A DNA stretch of 64,000 bases, taken from positions 11,108,833-11,172,832 of the forward strand of contig NC_079906.1 of NCBI RefSeq assembly GCF_024868665.1. The letters are read 5' to 3'. The notes below the pieces were generated by a model. It worked only from the letters and a program-made list of their open reading frames with translations, did not search any database and was not told where the DNA came from. The position numbers and the translations under genes were made by a program. Origin of the DNA: Triplophysa rosa. Its lineage: Eukaryota; Chordata; Actinopteri; Cypriniformes; Nemacheilidae. Shown in pieces: positions 31,750-43,250 of this stretch (the first letter of the stretch is position 1; every line of letters starts with the position of its first letter).

Positions 31750-33860
31750 TAAATAAGCACCTGTGATCTTGCATGAGAGCCTGAAAGCCCCTCATTTATG
31801 GGCTCAATCTGCCGGCAGCAAAAAAGAGAAGGAGGAAAATACAGACGGGGAGTGGGGCTTGTACAGAGCAACAGCCTGAAGCGGTAATATCTCAGTCGGG
31901 GAGGGTCAGCGCTCGGGGAACAGACAGTGAGCTCAGGTGCTCGCCGGAGAGAATTCAACCCCCTTTAGACTGTAGATCTCATAACCTGCGCCAGACCGAG
32001 TTTAACCAGCCCTGACCCATAGCTGCGCTCACTCATGTTTGATTTTTGTCAGTCCCGCTCAGGCGAAGTGACTGGTGGTTACCCACAGCTGTGTGACACA
32101 AGTTAACCTTTGCGCCTGACCAAATCAACCTTTGACCTTTGCTGGTGTTGTGGCATTTTAATGGAAGCATTTTCTTTTTTTCCAATAAAAGTTATGATTT
32201 TCTATTAAAAAAAACATTTATTTATATAAATGTCAACTTGTCGCATGACGAACTGCTTAATAAACCTTTGCTCTACCATACAGACAAAATGACAAAAGGT
32301 TAAAAGTTCACTTAGATATCCATATAATGTAATACTCAACAGCCACCCAATTAGCAGCTGGGATTACAAATGATCTAAAGCCCCTCAGATCGACTTCCTG
32401 TCAGAGTGCAAGCTAGGTTAAAACTACATTTTCAGGAGATTTGTGATTGAGTCCTGTTGATCCTAATGATACAAAAACTGATGGCAGAAGCGAGCTGGCA
32501 CTCACGCTTCCGATTCCCACACCCCGCCATTGTGGGTCAAGATGCCTGCCAGGGAGAGACAGCTAGAAGTTGACACCTCATAGAGCAAAGGGGGCAAAGG
32601 GTGCGTTCTGTCGTTCCAACTGCTCCGCTTCACCTAATTACCTTCAGATTACTCTGACAAATTCTTTATTTCCGTTCCTAAATGGAGAGTCTGGCAATAA
32701 TGTTTCCTGTGGCGGTTAACGTGCCCGTAGTGAAAACAACCAACCAATCGTTTCAGTTTCCAATCTCTATAAACTTAATCCTCAGCAGCAAAGTGGCTAG
32801 AGAGCAACACTTTACCTTCACAGCAACCTCCACCTCCGGGGACGAGTCCAGAGTGGTCAGCCAAGAGAGTTAGTGAAGATTTTCACTGTGTGTGTGTGTG
32901 TTAGGTAGGAAGAGAAAGGGTATTGTGTTCCTACCAATGTATTCCTTTCTCATCTGGATAGTTTTCTCATCACCTCTTTAAATGTTTGGCATAAGGCCGG
33001 AGTTGGGTTCTCTTGAGGGTTTCCGCCAAAAGCACTTGGGGTCAGCGGTGGCAGTAAATCTTCTGGTGGAACGTTACGTGGAACACAAATGCATTTTCCC
33101 TTTCATTTAATTCCTCAGTCTCTGTGAGATGCCAATGGATGAAATCATTTTTATGCCATCTCCGTTTATGTATGAATTTTACTTCACAAGAGGCAAATGA
33201 CTATACAGTATTTGTCATGTCAGTTTCCCATTGGCCCTGATGTTTTAAGTCTTTAATAAAGGGACGCATGTAGAATTTAATTGGTTCCCTGAAGATGTCT
33301 GTGTGGGACCTTAAAGACTCTACGAAGCCGCTTGGCAGACGGTTTATAGGAACAGAGACAAATGTGATAATTAACATTTTTAAGGCCATGAGAAGCACAC
33401 GTATTTCCATGCAGCTGACAAATAATGATGGCACACGTACAGATGTGGTAAGTGTCATGCATTAACTTGGAATACCGCAAACCATCTTCCATCTCTCCGA
33501 TACTATTTCTACCAACATGATGTGTGAGTTAAAGACTCCTCATAAACCCGAGATGAAAGCCAGCCTCCTCCTTTTAAATAGGGGTTTTCTGGAGGAAAAA
33601 TGATGGCGGACATTTTATTCACACTTCATTCCAGAGCAATGCAATAAGTGACTTGACTGTGGCCCCAACTAAGGCACTAAAAGTCACGACCTTCATCTTT
33701 TTTGCCCGTGTCCCCTTAGCCCCTACCACTGATCTGGAATCTGGTTTCCTAAAAAAACAGACGCATGTTTATGTGGACACAGCTGAGCCAGATATACATT
33801 CTTGAGCCCCTACTCACAGTACGTGGAAAGATCATGGTGGGAAAACACTGCAGGTAGAGA
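31750..33860. other. Candidate conserved non-coding cluster 4 (longest block)
   Basis: About 2 kb with few repeats and balanced composition. It includes GCGGTAATATCTCAGTCGG, AATCAACCTTTGACCTTTGC (32124-32143, a nuclear-receptor direct-repeat-like site), CCAATTAGCAGCTGGGATTA (homeodomain core next to an E-box CAGCTG) and CTTTTAAATAGGGG. Open frames are short, unrelated and lie on both strands. It looks like a regulatory cluster and not an exon set. Confidence 0.35.
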
Positions 33861-33947
33861 TCAGGTGGATGATGGTGCTTGGAAATACACACACTTGGCT
33901 GAAACACAAAAATACAAGTGAAATTATTTATAGTCATACTGTATATA

Positions 33948-33949
<2 letters not shown>

Positions 33950-33989
<40 letters not shown>

Positions 33990-34002
33990 ATGCACACGCA
34001 TG

Positions 34003-34038
<36 letters not shown>
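33950..34038. repeat. Compound (TA)n(CA)n microsatellite
   Basis: A TA run at 33950-33985, a short GCACACGCATGCACG spacer and a CA run at about 34006-34038. The repetitive open frames across it (runs of YI/IY or HT) are artefacts. Confidence 0.95.
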
Positions 34039-34042
<4 letters not shown>

Positions 34043-34388
34043 TTTATAGTATGTATAGTATATACAGTATGTGTTACAATATATCACAATCATTTATAAA
34101 GTACAGTGTTTTTTGTCAATTTCCTGAAAAACAGCTAATTTGGACATGTAAAGTTACAGAAGGACAGCAACAATTATATGAAGAGTTCAGAGGCAAAATC
34201 CTTTACTCTAAGTGCGTCAGACGACTTTTCATTTAAACAAGAATTTTTTATCAGGCTCCTCCATTTATATCCAGCAATAGCAGATATTTCAGACCGGGCA
34301 GAGTGTGGTATTTAGTGGGTTTTGAAGCAAAATTATTTGAGTCACATATACTGTGTGTGGAGAGCATTCACTTTTCTCATTTTTGACG

Positions 34389-34735
34389 GAGGTGTCACAA
34401 TATAGTGGTATTGAAAATAACTATGATATTAAAAACCACAATTATCGAAATCGTGTTAATTCTGCACATATCGTAATTTCGTAAACTATTCAGCACCCAT
34501 TAAAAATTTCACCATAAGTTACAACTAAAAACGCTCTCTGCCTTCATACACTTTTATTTTATGTGTGATTCATTGACCAAATAACAGAAAAAAACTAAAC
34601 AAAAATGAATTTCACTGATGGCATCATTTATTTCTTTTTTATGAACATTTGGATAAATATCACGATGATATCTTTATCGTGAATTTTGAGCCGCAATAAT
34701 TATGTAGTGAATGTTGAGTATCGTGATAGCCCTAA
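34389..34735. mobile_element. Short hAT-like non-autonomous element
   Basis: The left end is GGTGTCACAATATAGTGG and the right end is GAGTATCGTGATAGCCCTAA; their outer parts pair as inverted repeats (TATCACGATA type). Interior AT-rich with more ATCG words (TATCACGATGATATC). No coding sequence. Confidence 0.6.
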
Positions 34736-35089
34736 TATACAGTATATACTGTATATGGGAATCATGCTCCTTGGGAATCAAACCCATGACCTTTGCACTG
34801 ATAACACAATGCTCTAACACAATCTAGTGATGATTCAAGGGGGCCAGAAGTTCAAAACAACATTTACAAGCAGTGTGTGAGATTTAAAGCATAATTCAAT
34901 TAGTCAGGGTCTCAACCCATTCTTTGGGTCAGAGTTCAGATTGCCAGAGAAAGAAAAAGTGGTTGTTTTAGCTGAATTCAACTTACTCATACTAATTGAT
35001 ACACTCTATCCCAAACACTAACATTATTATGCATTATAAACAAAAACAATTTGTTTATTTACAATGCCTCTGTTCAGCACTGTAATGCA

Positions 35090-35370
35090 CTTGAAACGAT
35101 GTTATTTCTTAAATATATGTCTTTTTTGTTGTATTACAGGCACACTGTCACAGCTGCGGTTCTGCATTGCATATGATGATATAGAACCGCGCAGCTCTAA
35201 ACGACAGAAATCACATCTGTTTGGCCCTACAGGAAAAAGTGCTCTGCTGAGATGGAAAAACAAGTCGAACAAGAATGAGAATTTATTGCATGCTGTGAGA
35301 TGCCATGACAGCTCAGTAAGCGACATACATAAATCAGGAGCAATTTGTAAAGTTGCCTTTTGATTTAGCC
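35090..35370 (+). other. Exon-like or conserved block
   Basis: A strong 3' splice-site-like tract (TCTTTTTTGTTGTATTACAG, AG at 35138-35139) is followed by an open frame to a TGA at 35361-35363, of balanced composition. Its translation (SQLRFCIAYDDIEPRSSKRQ and on) has no domain I recognise. It could be a terminal exon of a plus-strand transcript or simply a non-coding conserved element. Confidence 0.2.
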
Positions 35371-36990
35371 GTATTCAACCATCGAGTGCATATGGTGGGA
35401 GTATTCAGTATATATGCATATGCTGTGGTCTCCTTTCAATGTGATATTGAGTTGTTAAAGTGACAAAAATGGGACAAAGAACTTACAATTCATCCAACAT
35501 TATGATACGGTAGTAAAAAACTGACAGGTGCAGACCACACAAGGATGGATGTGCATGAAATATCTGCAGTTCTATAATCTGGAATGATATTGCAATGGAA
35601 GATTGAAATCTCACTTTCCAGATCAAAATAGGTTGTAGGCTGACCTGTCAAAAAGGGGAATAATAACTAAATGAAGTTGACATACACAATAAAAATGTCA
35701 AAGAAAGATAAAGCGTATATGACAACACATTTGTTTTAGGACAGTCAACACTACAAAATATGAAGAAACCATTTGGAAAGATTTTGGAAATCTGTGTGAA
35801 ATATGAAACTTGGCCTGGCTTCACAGGCCAGATTTTCTTTTTTGAAAAAGTGCACAAGAAAAACGTCAATAACTTTCACCTCTCTTGGTTTTTCTAAATG
35901 AATTTATGCATTTCAATACGTTAGCTAAAGCATAAAGCCAACAAACTGCACCGACATCCTAATCTGTATTTAGCATCCACGCTAAACTTTGCATTGTAAA
36001 TGCATACGATTCAGTGCATCGCCTCTAGCTAGCCATGCTAAGCCCTTGTGTGTTTACACAGATGGTGTTTGGTCCTGTTCTATCGACTGCTCCTATAATT
36101 CCCAGCATAACAACTTCCCCTAAATGAAGCCTTTGAAATATTCCAAAAGCAACATGCACTTAGAATTTGAATAAGTGAAGAGTTTCATTCAATACATATT
36201 GTAAAGCGTTCTGCTCCTTCTGGTGCATTCAAGACTGGATATGCTAGTCTTTCCTCCGACCATCTGAGATATTTCTCTCAGAGAGAAGGACTGAGAGATA
36301 GTATGGGGTGGTTTAGAGGAACACAAACCATATGTAAGCAGAAATCTCTTCAATGCCTAGTCTCTGCTGTTTGTTTTCATAAACTTCACAGTCAACGCAC
36401 CTCAAAAACCTTAAGCCATAGAGAAGAGAGGAGTTTGTGTCATGGTCTCAATGTCTTGTTTTGCTTTATAGTAATGAGAAATTTTACAATGCCTTTTTTT
36501 GATGTCTTGTACCATTTTTTTTGTATCTGCATCACTGTGTGTTAAAAGAATACTAATCTATAAATCCATACTGTAAAAATGCTAATTTTATTTGAATGAT
36601 TTTGATAAGAAATTTGTTTTTAAAAAATGTCAAATTTACAAGTAGGGTATGAAATAACATGAAAAACATGTATTTTCCAATTTTTTTATGTTTTTTCTGG
36701 CGCCCCAGCTGCCAGAATATTACTTTTCTCAGAGATTCGTTTAAAGTGTATAATTGTAAATTACTATAAATCTGAAGTCATTGATGTGATTTAGTACCGT
36801 AATATAATTTTACTAAAATACCAGGTTTTTAAAAGTAAAGCTCTTTGAACAGCATATGTGGTATAATGTCAATTACTACAAAAAAATGAGTTTTAAAAAC
36901 AAACATGAATACAATGAAGGTACAGTAATATTTTTAATGCAAAAATATCATGATAGATGTTAACTTTTGATAAAAGACCGTTTATAACTT
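35371..36990. other. Intergenic, no clear feature
   Basis: AT-rich to moderate. No coding frame with domains, no obvious terminal repeats. The part near 36000-36300 is somewhat more balanced and may contain regulatory DNA. Confidence 0.4.
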
Positions 36991-36994
36991 AATT

Positions 36995-37395
36995 TAAAGT
37001 CCCAGTGAAATTAACAATGACAATTCTTATTTTTTTCATGAAATATTGCAGCATTTATAGTAAATAGCTTATCAATGTGGGTCATTTTCTTTTTAAAATT
37101 CATTTGCCCTCATAATCTTCAGTTAAAATCTGAAAAAGCACTTCCGCCCTGAAATGACTATCCATCTTAAATGACGTAAATTAGATGGCTTGGCTGGAGC
37201 ATCCGATAACTCCTCCCCTTCAACTGTCAGTCTGCTGCAAGTTTCATTTCAAAATCAATGCAACAACTGTTTTTACACAGTGAAAAACGCAAGCCACGCC
37301 CACTAATTTTCTCATTTGAAATTCCTTTTCACTAGGAAATGTGTCAGAACACGGAAGTAAAAACGATAGCAACTTCCGGTTCATGGAGACTTTAA
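36995..37395. mobile_element. Non-autonomous DNA element with TTTAAAGTC ends
   Basis: The left end has TTTAAAGTCCCAGTGAAATT and the right end has GGTTCATGGAGACTTTAAA, inverted over the outer 10-12 bp. Interior contains CACGCCCACTAATTTTC and a small GGAAGT...ACTTCC hairpin near 37353-37379. I recognise this as a common cyprinid repeat type. About 400 bp, no coding. Confidence 0.65.
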
Positions 37396-37417
37396 ATTAT
37401 ATAGTATTTAATGTAAT

Positions 37418-37803
37418 TTAAAGGTCCAATGTATAAAATTTAGCGCCATCTAGTGGTGAGGTTGCAACCAACGGCTCAGTCCACAGCTCACCCCTCCCTT
37501 TCGAAGCACTATGGTGGCTAACATGGAACTAAGATGTTGTCACGTTTCCGCTTTGCTAAATGAGATGTATTTACGGAACACGCTCTGTAGTTTGTCCATT
37601 TAGGGCTACTGTAGAAACAACATGGATGAATTCCACGTAAGGGGACCCGCAGTGCATGCAGACAGAACTAGCTCATTCTAAGGTAAGAAAAACATAACGC
37701 TTCATTATGTAAGCTCTTTATACACCTTTGAAGACGTTGTTGTGTATATTATATTGCATTTCTGTCAATAGATCCTCCAAAAAATTAAACGTTGGACCTT
37801 TAA
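37418..37803. mobile_element. Non-autonomous DNA element with TTAAAGGTCCAA ends
   Basis: The left end TTTAAAGGTCCAATGTATAA and the right end AAACGTTGGACCTTTAA are inverted repeats. The first 50 bp contain GCGCCATCTAGTGGTGAGG, a motif shared with many fish repeats. Length about 386 bp, non-coding. It lies 23 bp from the previous element. Confidence 0.75.
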
Positions 37804-37859
37804 GGACAATACTAGTTTATATTATTGAGAACTTTTTAAATGGGCCATATAAACTCAAA

Positions 37860-38200
37860 GAGTGCCTCCACCATCAGAGATATTGAGTGTTAGCTCTACA
37901 CAGGCTGTAGAAAACCCATCACTGAGCAAGCTGTCATGTGTAACAGGGAAGCCTCAGGGTGAGAATATTGTCTTCTCATCAATTATTCAGAATGACTCAG
38001 ATTGGAAGGTGATAACAAAGGGAAATCAATGCTGGGAAATTGCCAGGGAATCAATGGAGAGAAATTCTTCATGGCATCGCATTTTTGACTCGTCCTGGGT
38101 GGTTTGCTGGCAACAGACAAAACACCACAGTGCATTATTAATAGAGTCTTTGCTTACCTGTGATGATCTCTCCTGTGAGTAGGTAAAACACAATCTAATT
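37860..38200. other. Candidate conserved block 5, source of a local duplicate
   Basis: Balanced, non-repetitive sequence. Positions 37985-38069 are repeated at 38789-38873 with about 5-6 mismatches. The open frame of 106 codons over it has no recognisable domain. Confidence 0.35.
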
Positions 38201-38679
38201 TGTAACCCCAAAAGGTCAAAAGGGCCACACATTGATAATGTGAATGGGCCACGTATAAAAAGTCCAGCACTGAGTCGGATCTTGTGTGCATGGAGCTAGC
38301 GGTTATGTGACATCCATGACAAGCTCAGTAGAACTTCTCAACAATTTAGTCCCCCTACCTCCCAGTATCCTATTGTCTGTCATCTCTGTAATTTCTGTCC
38401 AATTTGTGTTATGCCCTTCAGATTAATCATCATTGTGAGAAAGTAAAGAGCGAACAGTGAAATGATACTATTGTGAGAGAGGGAGAAAAGAGAGAGAGAG
38501 GCTTGTCATCCTGGCTCTCAGGTGAATAATAAGGGATTATGGTGCAGGTGAAAGAATTTTGAGTATGATGATGACAGATGATATGGACATGCGGCCCCTC
38601 AAGAGGACACACACGTCAGTAGGTCATTAAAACTCTCTACCAACCAAAATGTTGTTGTTTGTTATAAAAAAGTGATATG

Positions 38680-39360
38680 TACACTCTAAAAAGTTAAGGA
38701 CAACACACAATGAGTTACTTTTGTGTGACACAACTTGTGTTGTCCCTTTCATTTATTTTACACAAAATCAACACAAAATGTTAAAATGATTCAGAATGAC
38801 TCACATTGGAAGGTGATAACAAAGGGAAATCAATGCTGAGAAATTTCCAGGGAATAAATGGTGAGGAATTTTTTAAAATGTAAATAGCTACACATACTGT
38901 ATAAACACACGCGCACACACGCGCACACACATGTTGGGTTTCCATGTTTTATTGGGACATTCCATAGACGCAATGGTTTTTATACTGTACAAACTGTATA
39001 TCATGTTCCCTACCCACCCCCTAAACCTAACAATCACAAAAAACTTCCTGCTCTTTTAGATTTTAAAAAAAGTTAATTCTGTATGATTTATAAGCTTGTT
39101 TCCTCATGGGGACAAAAAAATGTCCCCACAAGGACAAGGGTTTTGGATTTGCCATCTTTGTGGGGACATTTTGTCCCCATACCGTAGGGTTTAACCTCCC
39201 CCCCCACACACACACACACGCACACACACATAGCCTAATTAAGGGCTAATATTGTAATATAAACTAACCCCTGGATGTGAGAAATAACACATTTTAATCA
39301 GTAACATATGTATTCATTTACTCCTTTTTGAACTACATTAGATTTTCATTTTTGAGTGTA
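38680..39360. mobile_element. Element with TACACTC ends that holds a copy of nearby unique sequence
   Basis: The left end is TACACTCTAAAAAG and the right end CATTTTTGAGTGTA, an inverted pair with small differences. Between them are a GTGTTGT/ACACAA-rich left arm, the 85-bp copy of 37985-38069 (at 38789-38873), and the TGTCCCCA element at about 38932-39200. The boundaries are a proposal, since the TIRs are short. Confidence 0.4.
38932..39230. mobile_element. Fish repeat with GGGGACATTTTGTCCCC words and a flanking (AC)n
   Basis: It begins GTTGGGTTTCCATGTTTTAT, has GGGGACAAAAAAATGTCCCC at about 39109-39128 and TGTGGGGACATTTTGTCCCC near 39161-39180, and ends ACCGTAGGGTTTAACC beside an (AC)n run (39205-39229). 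I recognise it as a widespread fish repeat usually found next to CA microsatellites. Confidence 0.65.
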
Positions 39361-39699
39361 TGATTTTAATAAATGCTAAAGATCGAAAAACGGTCTATGG
39401 TATTTGCCACTTTTTTCTGACCCATTTTTTCTCACCAAATCAATATCACAGCAATCGATGTTTAAGGCAAAAACATATGATTTAATAACATTTCTTTGAC
39501 CTCAAAGTTGACCATGAAGAGATAGCACTGATATTTCAAAATATGACCTTTTCCCGGTAACGAGTGTCAAGATCAAATTAAGTAAGTAATATAGGTGAGA
39601 GCGGAAAGTGCCTCACAATATAAAGCTACACTGATGTGTGTAAATCACATGTCTTTGAAGTATATAAATCCAAGCAATCAAATTGTATTAGACCATAAA

Positions 39700-40250
39700 T
39701 AAATGTACACGTGTGTGCATAGCACAGCGCCATCATAATGTCTTTGAGTACATCTGAAGGGTGTACCTTGTCTCATGTATCTTCTCTGACCTCCTGCATT
39801 GTCCAGCTCTAAAATAGGCTCTTTTGTCTACTGTTTTCTGTAGGTCATTGTCCAAAGCGCTTCTTAGTGTCTGCCATAATTTGGCCAGTTACCTGATCTG
39901 GGATGACTCCACCTCAACGCCATTCATCGCATCATGGGACAGTGAGCAGCCAGTATCAGTCCTCTTAAACTCACCCTAGGGAGAACTTGTAAAACTTTGT
40001 TGCTTAAATATTTAAATGGAAGCAATAGATGTCTAAAGGACCATGGCAGGAGTTATAATTCAATCCAAGAAGCAATCGTTATTGAGAGGAACCCGAAGAA
40101 CCATTTACAAATGAGATGGGGAGGAAGGAAACGTCTTATCTGAGGAGCCCGAAGACAAGAGGAGGGGAAAGATAAAGGCAGTAGACAAAAACAGCTTGAC
40201 TTACTCAAAGACAAACAAAAAAAGTTTCTTTCAAAGTCGATTTCCACCAT
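39700..40250. other. Candidate conserved block 6
   Basis: Balanced composition, no repeats recognised, with TTTGGCCAGTTACCTGATCT and CGCATCATGGGACAGTG. No coding frame with domains. Confidence 0.25.
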
Positions 40251-40354
40251 GAGTAGCTACTGGAAAAAATGAATGTAGAGCTTCATGATGGATATATGAT
40301 TAATGGATTTAAATTCCTAAAATCACACACAGGCTCAAAGACACACAAACGCAT

Positions 40355-40355
<1 letters not shown>

Positions 40356-40387
<32 letters not shown>
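40356..40387. repeat. (CA)n microsatellite
   Basis: An uninterrupted CA run of about 32 bp. A second, shorter CA run lies at about 40484-40497. Confidence 0.95.
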
Positions 40388-40389
<2 letters not shown>

Positions 40390-40899
40390 TGTATCTCCCA
40401 CTCTCTCTTTCACGAGCATACTGATCAGCATGTCTCTGTGTCATCACACTTCAATGAGCACTTTAAAGTGGTTACCCTCGCCACACACACACACACATGA
40501 GAGAATTAAAACATGTACATTTGATACATAAGAACATGCAAAGGCCATAACCCGTTGATTTTTAACAATACTCCCTGAGATCTCACCGCTGAAACCAAGT
40601 CTAACCTCTTTTTCTGGTCTTAGCTGTTTCCAGGCCTGGTCAAACTAATACTCATCTGAGACCAAGACCAGCAAACCATGCCTACATCCACACACACAAA
40701 TGAGAAAACACACACCACGAAAGCATTTTTTTTTTATTTCACTTCACCTCTTTTTTAAAATCTAATTAAGACATTTAATACAGAAAGAAGAGTCTAGGCC
40801 ATCTTGCCATTCAAGCTACACAGACGCATAACCCAGTTCAAGGTGAAACTTTTAATAATTTGCAGATTTTTCACATTTTTCTTCTCTACCTCCAAGTTC

Positions 40900-41300
40900 T
40901 TCTGTCTATAGTACGGATCACAGTGATGCACAGAGACAGAAATATCAGAGGATCGGCTTTCTAACACGGCACAACCCAGCGAGTGAGCAGCCGAAGATCA
41001 AAGCTTCCAGAACCACCCCCTCATGCCTACCGCAGTGCATCCCTGACAGGCCCGGACAAAGTGCGCCCATTGTGCGGGCAGAACCAGTCGAAGCTAATGG
41101 ACAGTGACCAGAGACGCCCCCTCAGTGGGGCTGAGTTGGGGTCGCTCGCCTGCTAGCGTGGGCGAGATGCACATTCCTCTTCTTCACAGGCCTGTGTCAT
41201 CAAACGTTGTCATCCTCAAAGGGCTTCTGAAGAGCGGCATTTGCATCGAAGATCTGGAGTGGTTCATGTATAATGTGCTACAAATGACTGCCTGAGATCT
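40900..41300. other. Candidate conserved block 7 with a TCF/LEF-type site
   Basis: GC-balanced and repeat-free. AGATCAAAG at 40995-41003 fits the TCF/LEF core ATCAAAG. The 63-codon open frame at 41104-41295 has no known domain. Confidence 0.3.
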
Positions 41301-41493
41301 TATTGTTTGAATTACAAAGGGATTCTGTTTAATCGATTGATGAACTGGTAATCGAAAACAAAAATATGACGTGTTATTGTAACGTATTTAGAAACCGGAT
41401 TGTGTTTTTAAAGTGAGAGTCAATGCTTATACTGCATGTAACCCCTAAATATGTCTTAGCGTACATAATTACAAAATTGCTTTATAAATGTCT

Positions 41494-41604
41494 TTGTTCA
41501 GTTGAACACAAAAGAAGATATTTGGAAGAATGTAGGCAAGCAAACAGTTAGAGAGTGAGTAAATGATGACAGAATTTTCCTTTTTGGGTGAACTGTCCCT
41601 TTAA
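41494..41604. mobile_element. Truncated TTAA-type MITE
   Basis: The word GAACACAAAAGAAGATATTTGG and the intact right end GGGTGAACTGTCCCTTTAA are present, with GAGTAAATGATGACAGAAT before it. The left end is missing. Confidence 0.75.
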
Positions 41605-42700
41605 GGTAGCAAAATGCCATTCCTGTACGAGAAGCAGAAATAAAATACCAAGGCAACTATTTCATCTCTCTCTTTTCGTTTGGTATTCCGCTGAAGCAGC
41701 AGTGTATACAGGATTTGGTTTTCATCAAACCAAAAAACCTCATTTTTCTTCACTCCATCTAGAAAAACCACATCCGCTCCTATTCCTTTGTACATTCCCT
41801 GTGCCATTTCAGAGCATTGCGTGATGAGAGCTCTGATATCTACTAAAACAAACAGACACTTTGCCTTGCGCTTTCGTCTTAGTAAACAAATCTCGCTGGG
41901 ATGCACAGGCGATTCGAGAGCCTACCATACCTTTGCAAAAAACAGCATTGCCTCTATTTTTTACTCTCGTCTATCCCCGTCTCATGGCCTGTAGTGATTC
42001 ATGCTGCTTTTCTGTCGCGGACAGACAGAGCCTCTCTGCTCTTCAGTCGGGGATATGAGATGTGTGTCTGGCCTTCGTGTGTGCTAGCATCGTAGCGCCC
42101 CGACCCCGCTCTGAACTCTATGTGCACTATTCCTCGGTCTGAACTTCCTCACAAAGGCACACATTATTACCCTCGGTCTCCGAGCTTCATCCATGGAAAC
42201 TCTGGGAATCAAACCTGGCATGAGGCAAGCTGGGACGTAGATGAGGGCTAAAAAGACTATGGGAATAAAGCGAAGGGTGAGGGGGGGCAATATGTACGTA
42301 GATCGCTCCAACTTTTGCTGAACCTACTCACTTACACATACGAGACACCAAACACACAAGGGGGTAAAGAATGCACAGTGCATCAAATAGGCCTCATGTG
42401 GTACCCCCGTCCCCACCTAAATCTTGAGAGGCAGCCTCTGGGCTCCTCAGACTCCCACAGCCCTGCACCCTGCCAGCCTCTATGCCCTGAAGGCTCCTCC
42501 GGTGTGCTCTCCGGAATTTAGCATGGGGATCGAACCGGGCCCACAGCTGGGAGGGGGATTTATGCCCTCGGTTCATTCTCCAGAACTCTATTGTTCGGAA
42601 CGCTCCTGTGGAGTGCTGTGTCTGCCTTGATGATTCTCGAACTCAGCACTGTTTTCTCGGCCGAGGTTAGAGAAACGTTAGTGTACGGCGGGCGATGGCA
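41605..42700. other. Candidate conserved block 8
   Basis: About 1.1 kb, mostly GC-balanced, with the most GC-rich part at about 42350-42640. Several overlapping short open frames on both strands, none with a recognisable domain. Could be regulatory or an unrecognised exon. Confidence 0.3.
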
Positions 42701-42984
42701 TGATCTGAAAAACATATTAAAAGATATGGTACAATAGAAATGGTGATACAACTTCAGATAGAATTCAGATCAGAAAGAAGATAAAGAATAGGAGAAGCTG
42801 AGAAAAAGAGAATACAAACGACAGAAAATAAGAGGAAGATGGACATGTAGAATAATAATACAAATTTCAACATAAACATGAGAGGCCATCTAAAACAATG
42901 GTTCTGAAAGTGAATGTACTGTAATATTGTGTGATGATTATATAGCATATGAAAGCAGTGATTTGAGTAATAACTCAGGTTAGT

Positions 42985-43250
42985 GAGCAGCCGAATGGGT
43001 CTCTGGAGGGGTCGTGTCTAATAATGATGAGTTTTATAGCCCTTTGATTGAAGGCAAGCTTTTCTTAATAGCATTAATTTTAAGACACACTCATCCTTCC
43101 CTATTGTGCGGCCATTGGACATTGATGAGCATTTATGATTACACCTAATAAAATTACAAATACAAATTAGATTACTGCTCTTCGCAGTTAGACAGTGTTG
43201 AAATCGTTTTCACATGTCAAAGCATCTGCAGAAGAAATTTACCGAAAGCA
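42985..43250. other. Candidate conserved block 9
   Basis: AT-moderate but with a dense set of homeodomain-like cores (TAATAATGATGAG, AGCATTAATTTTAAG, ATTTATGATTACACC, AAATTAGATTACTGC) typical of developmental enhancers. No repeats seen. Confidence 0.3.

Noticed and set aside
33749..34099. Open frames with repeated YI and HT residues
   Set aside because: They are translations of the (TA)n(CA)n microsatellite.
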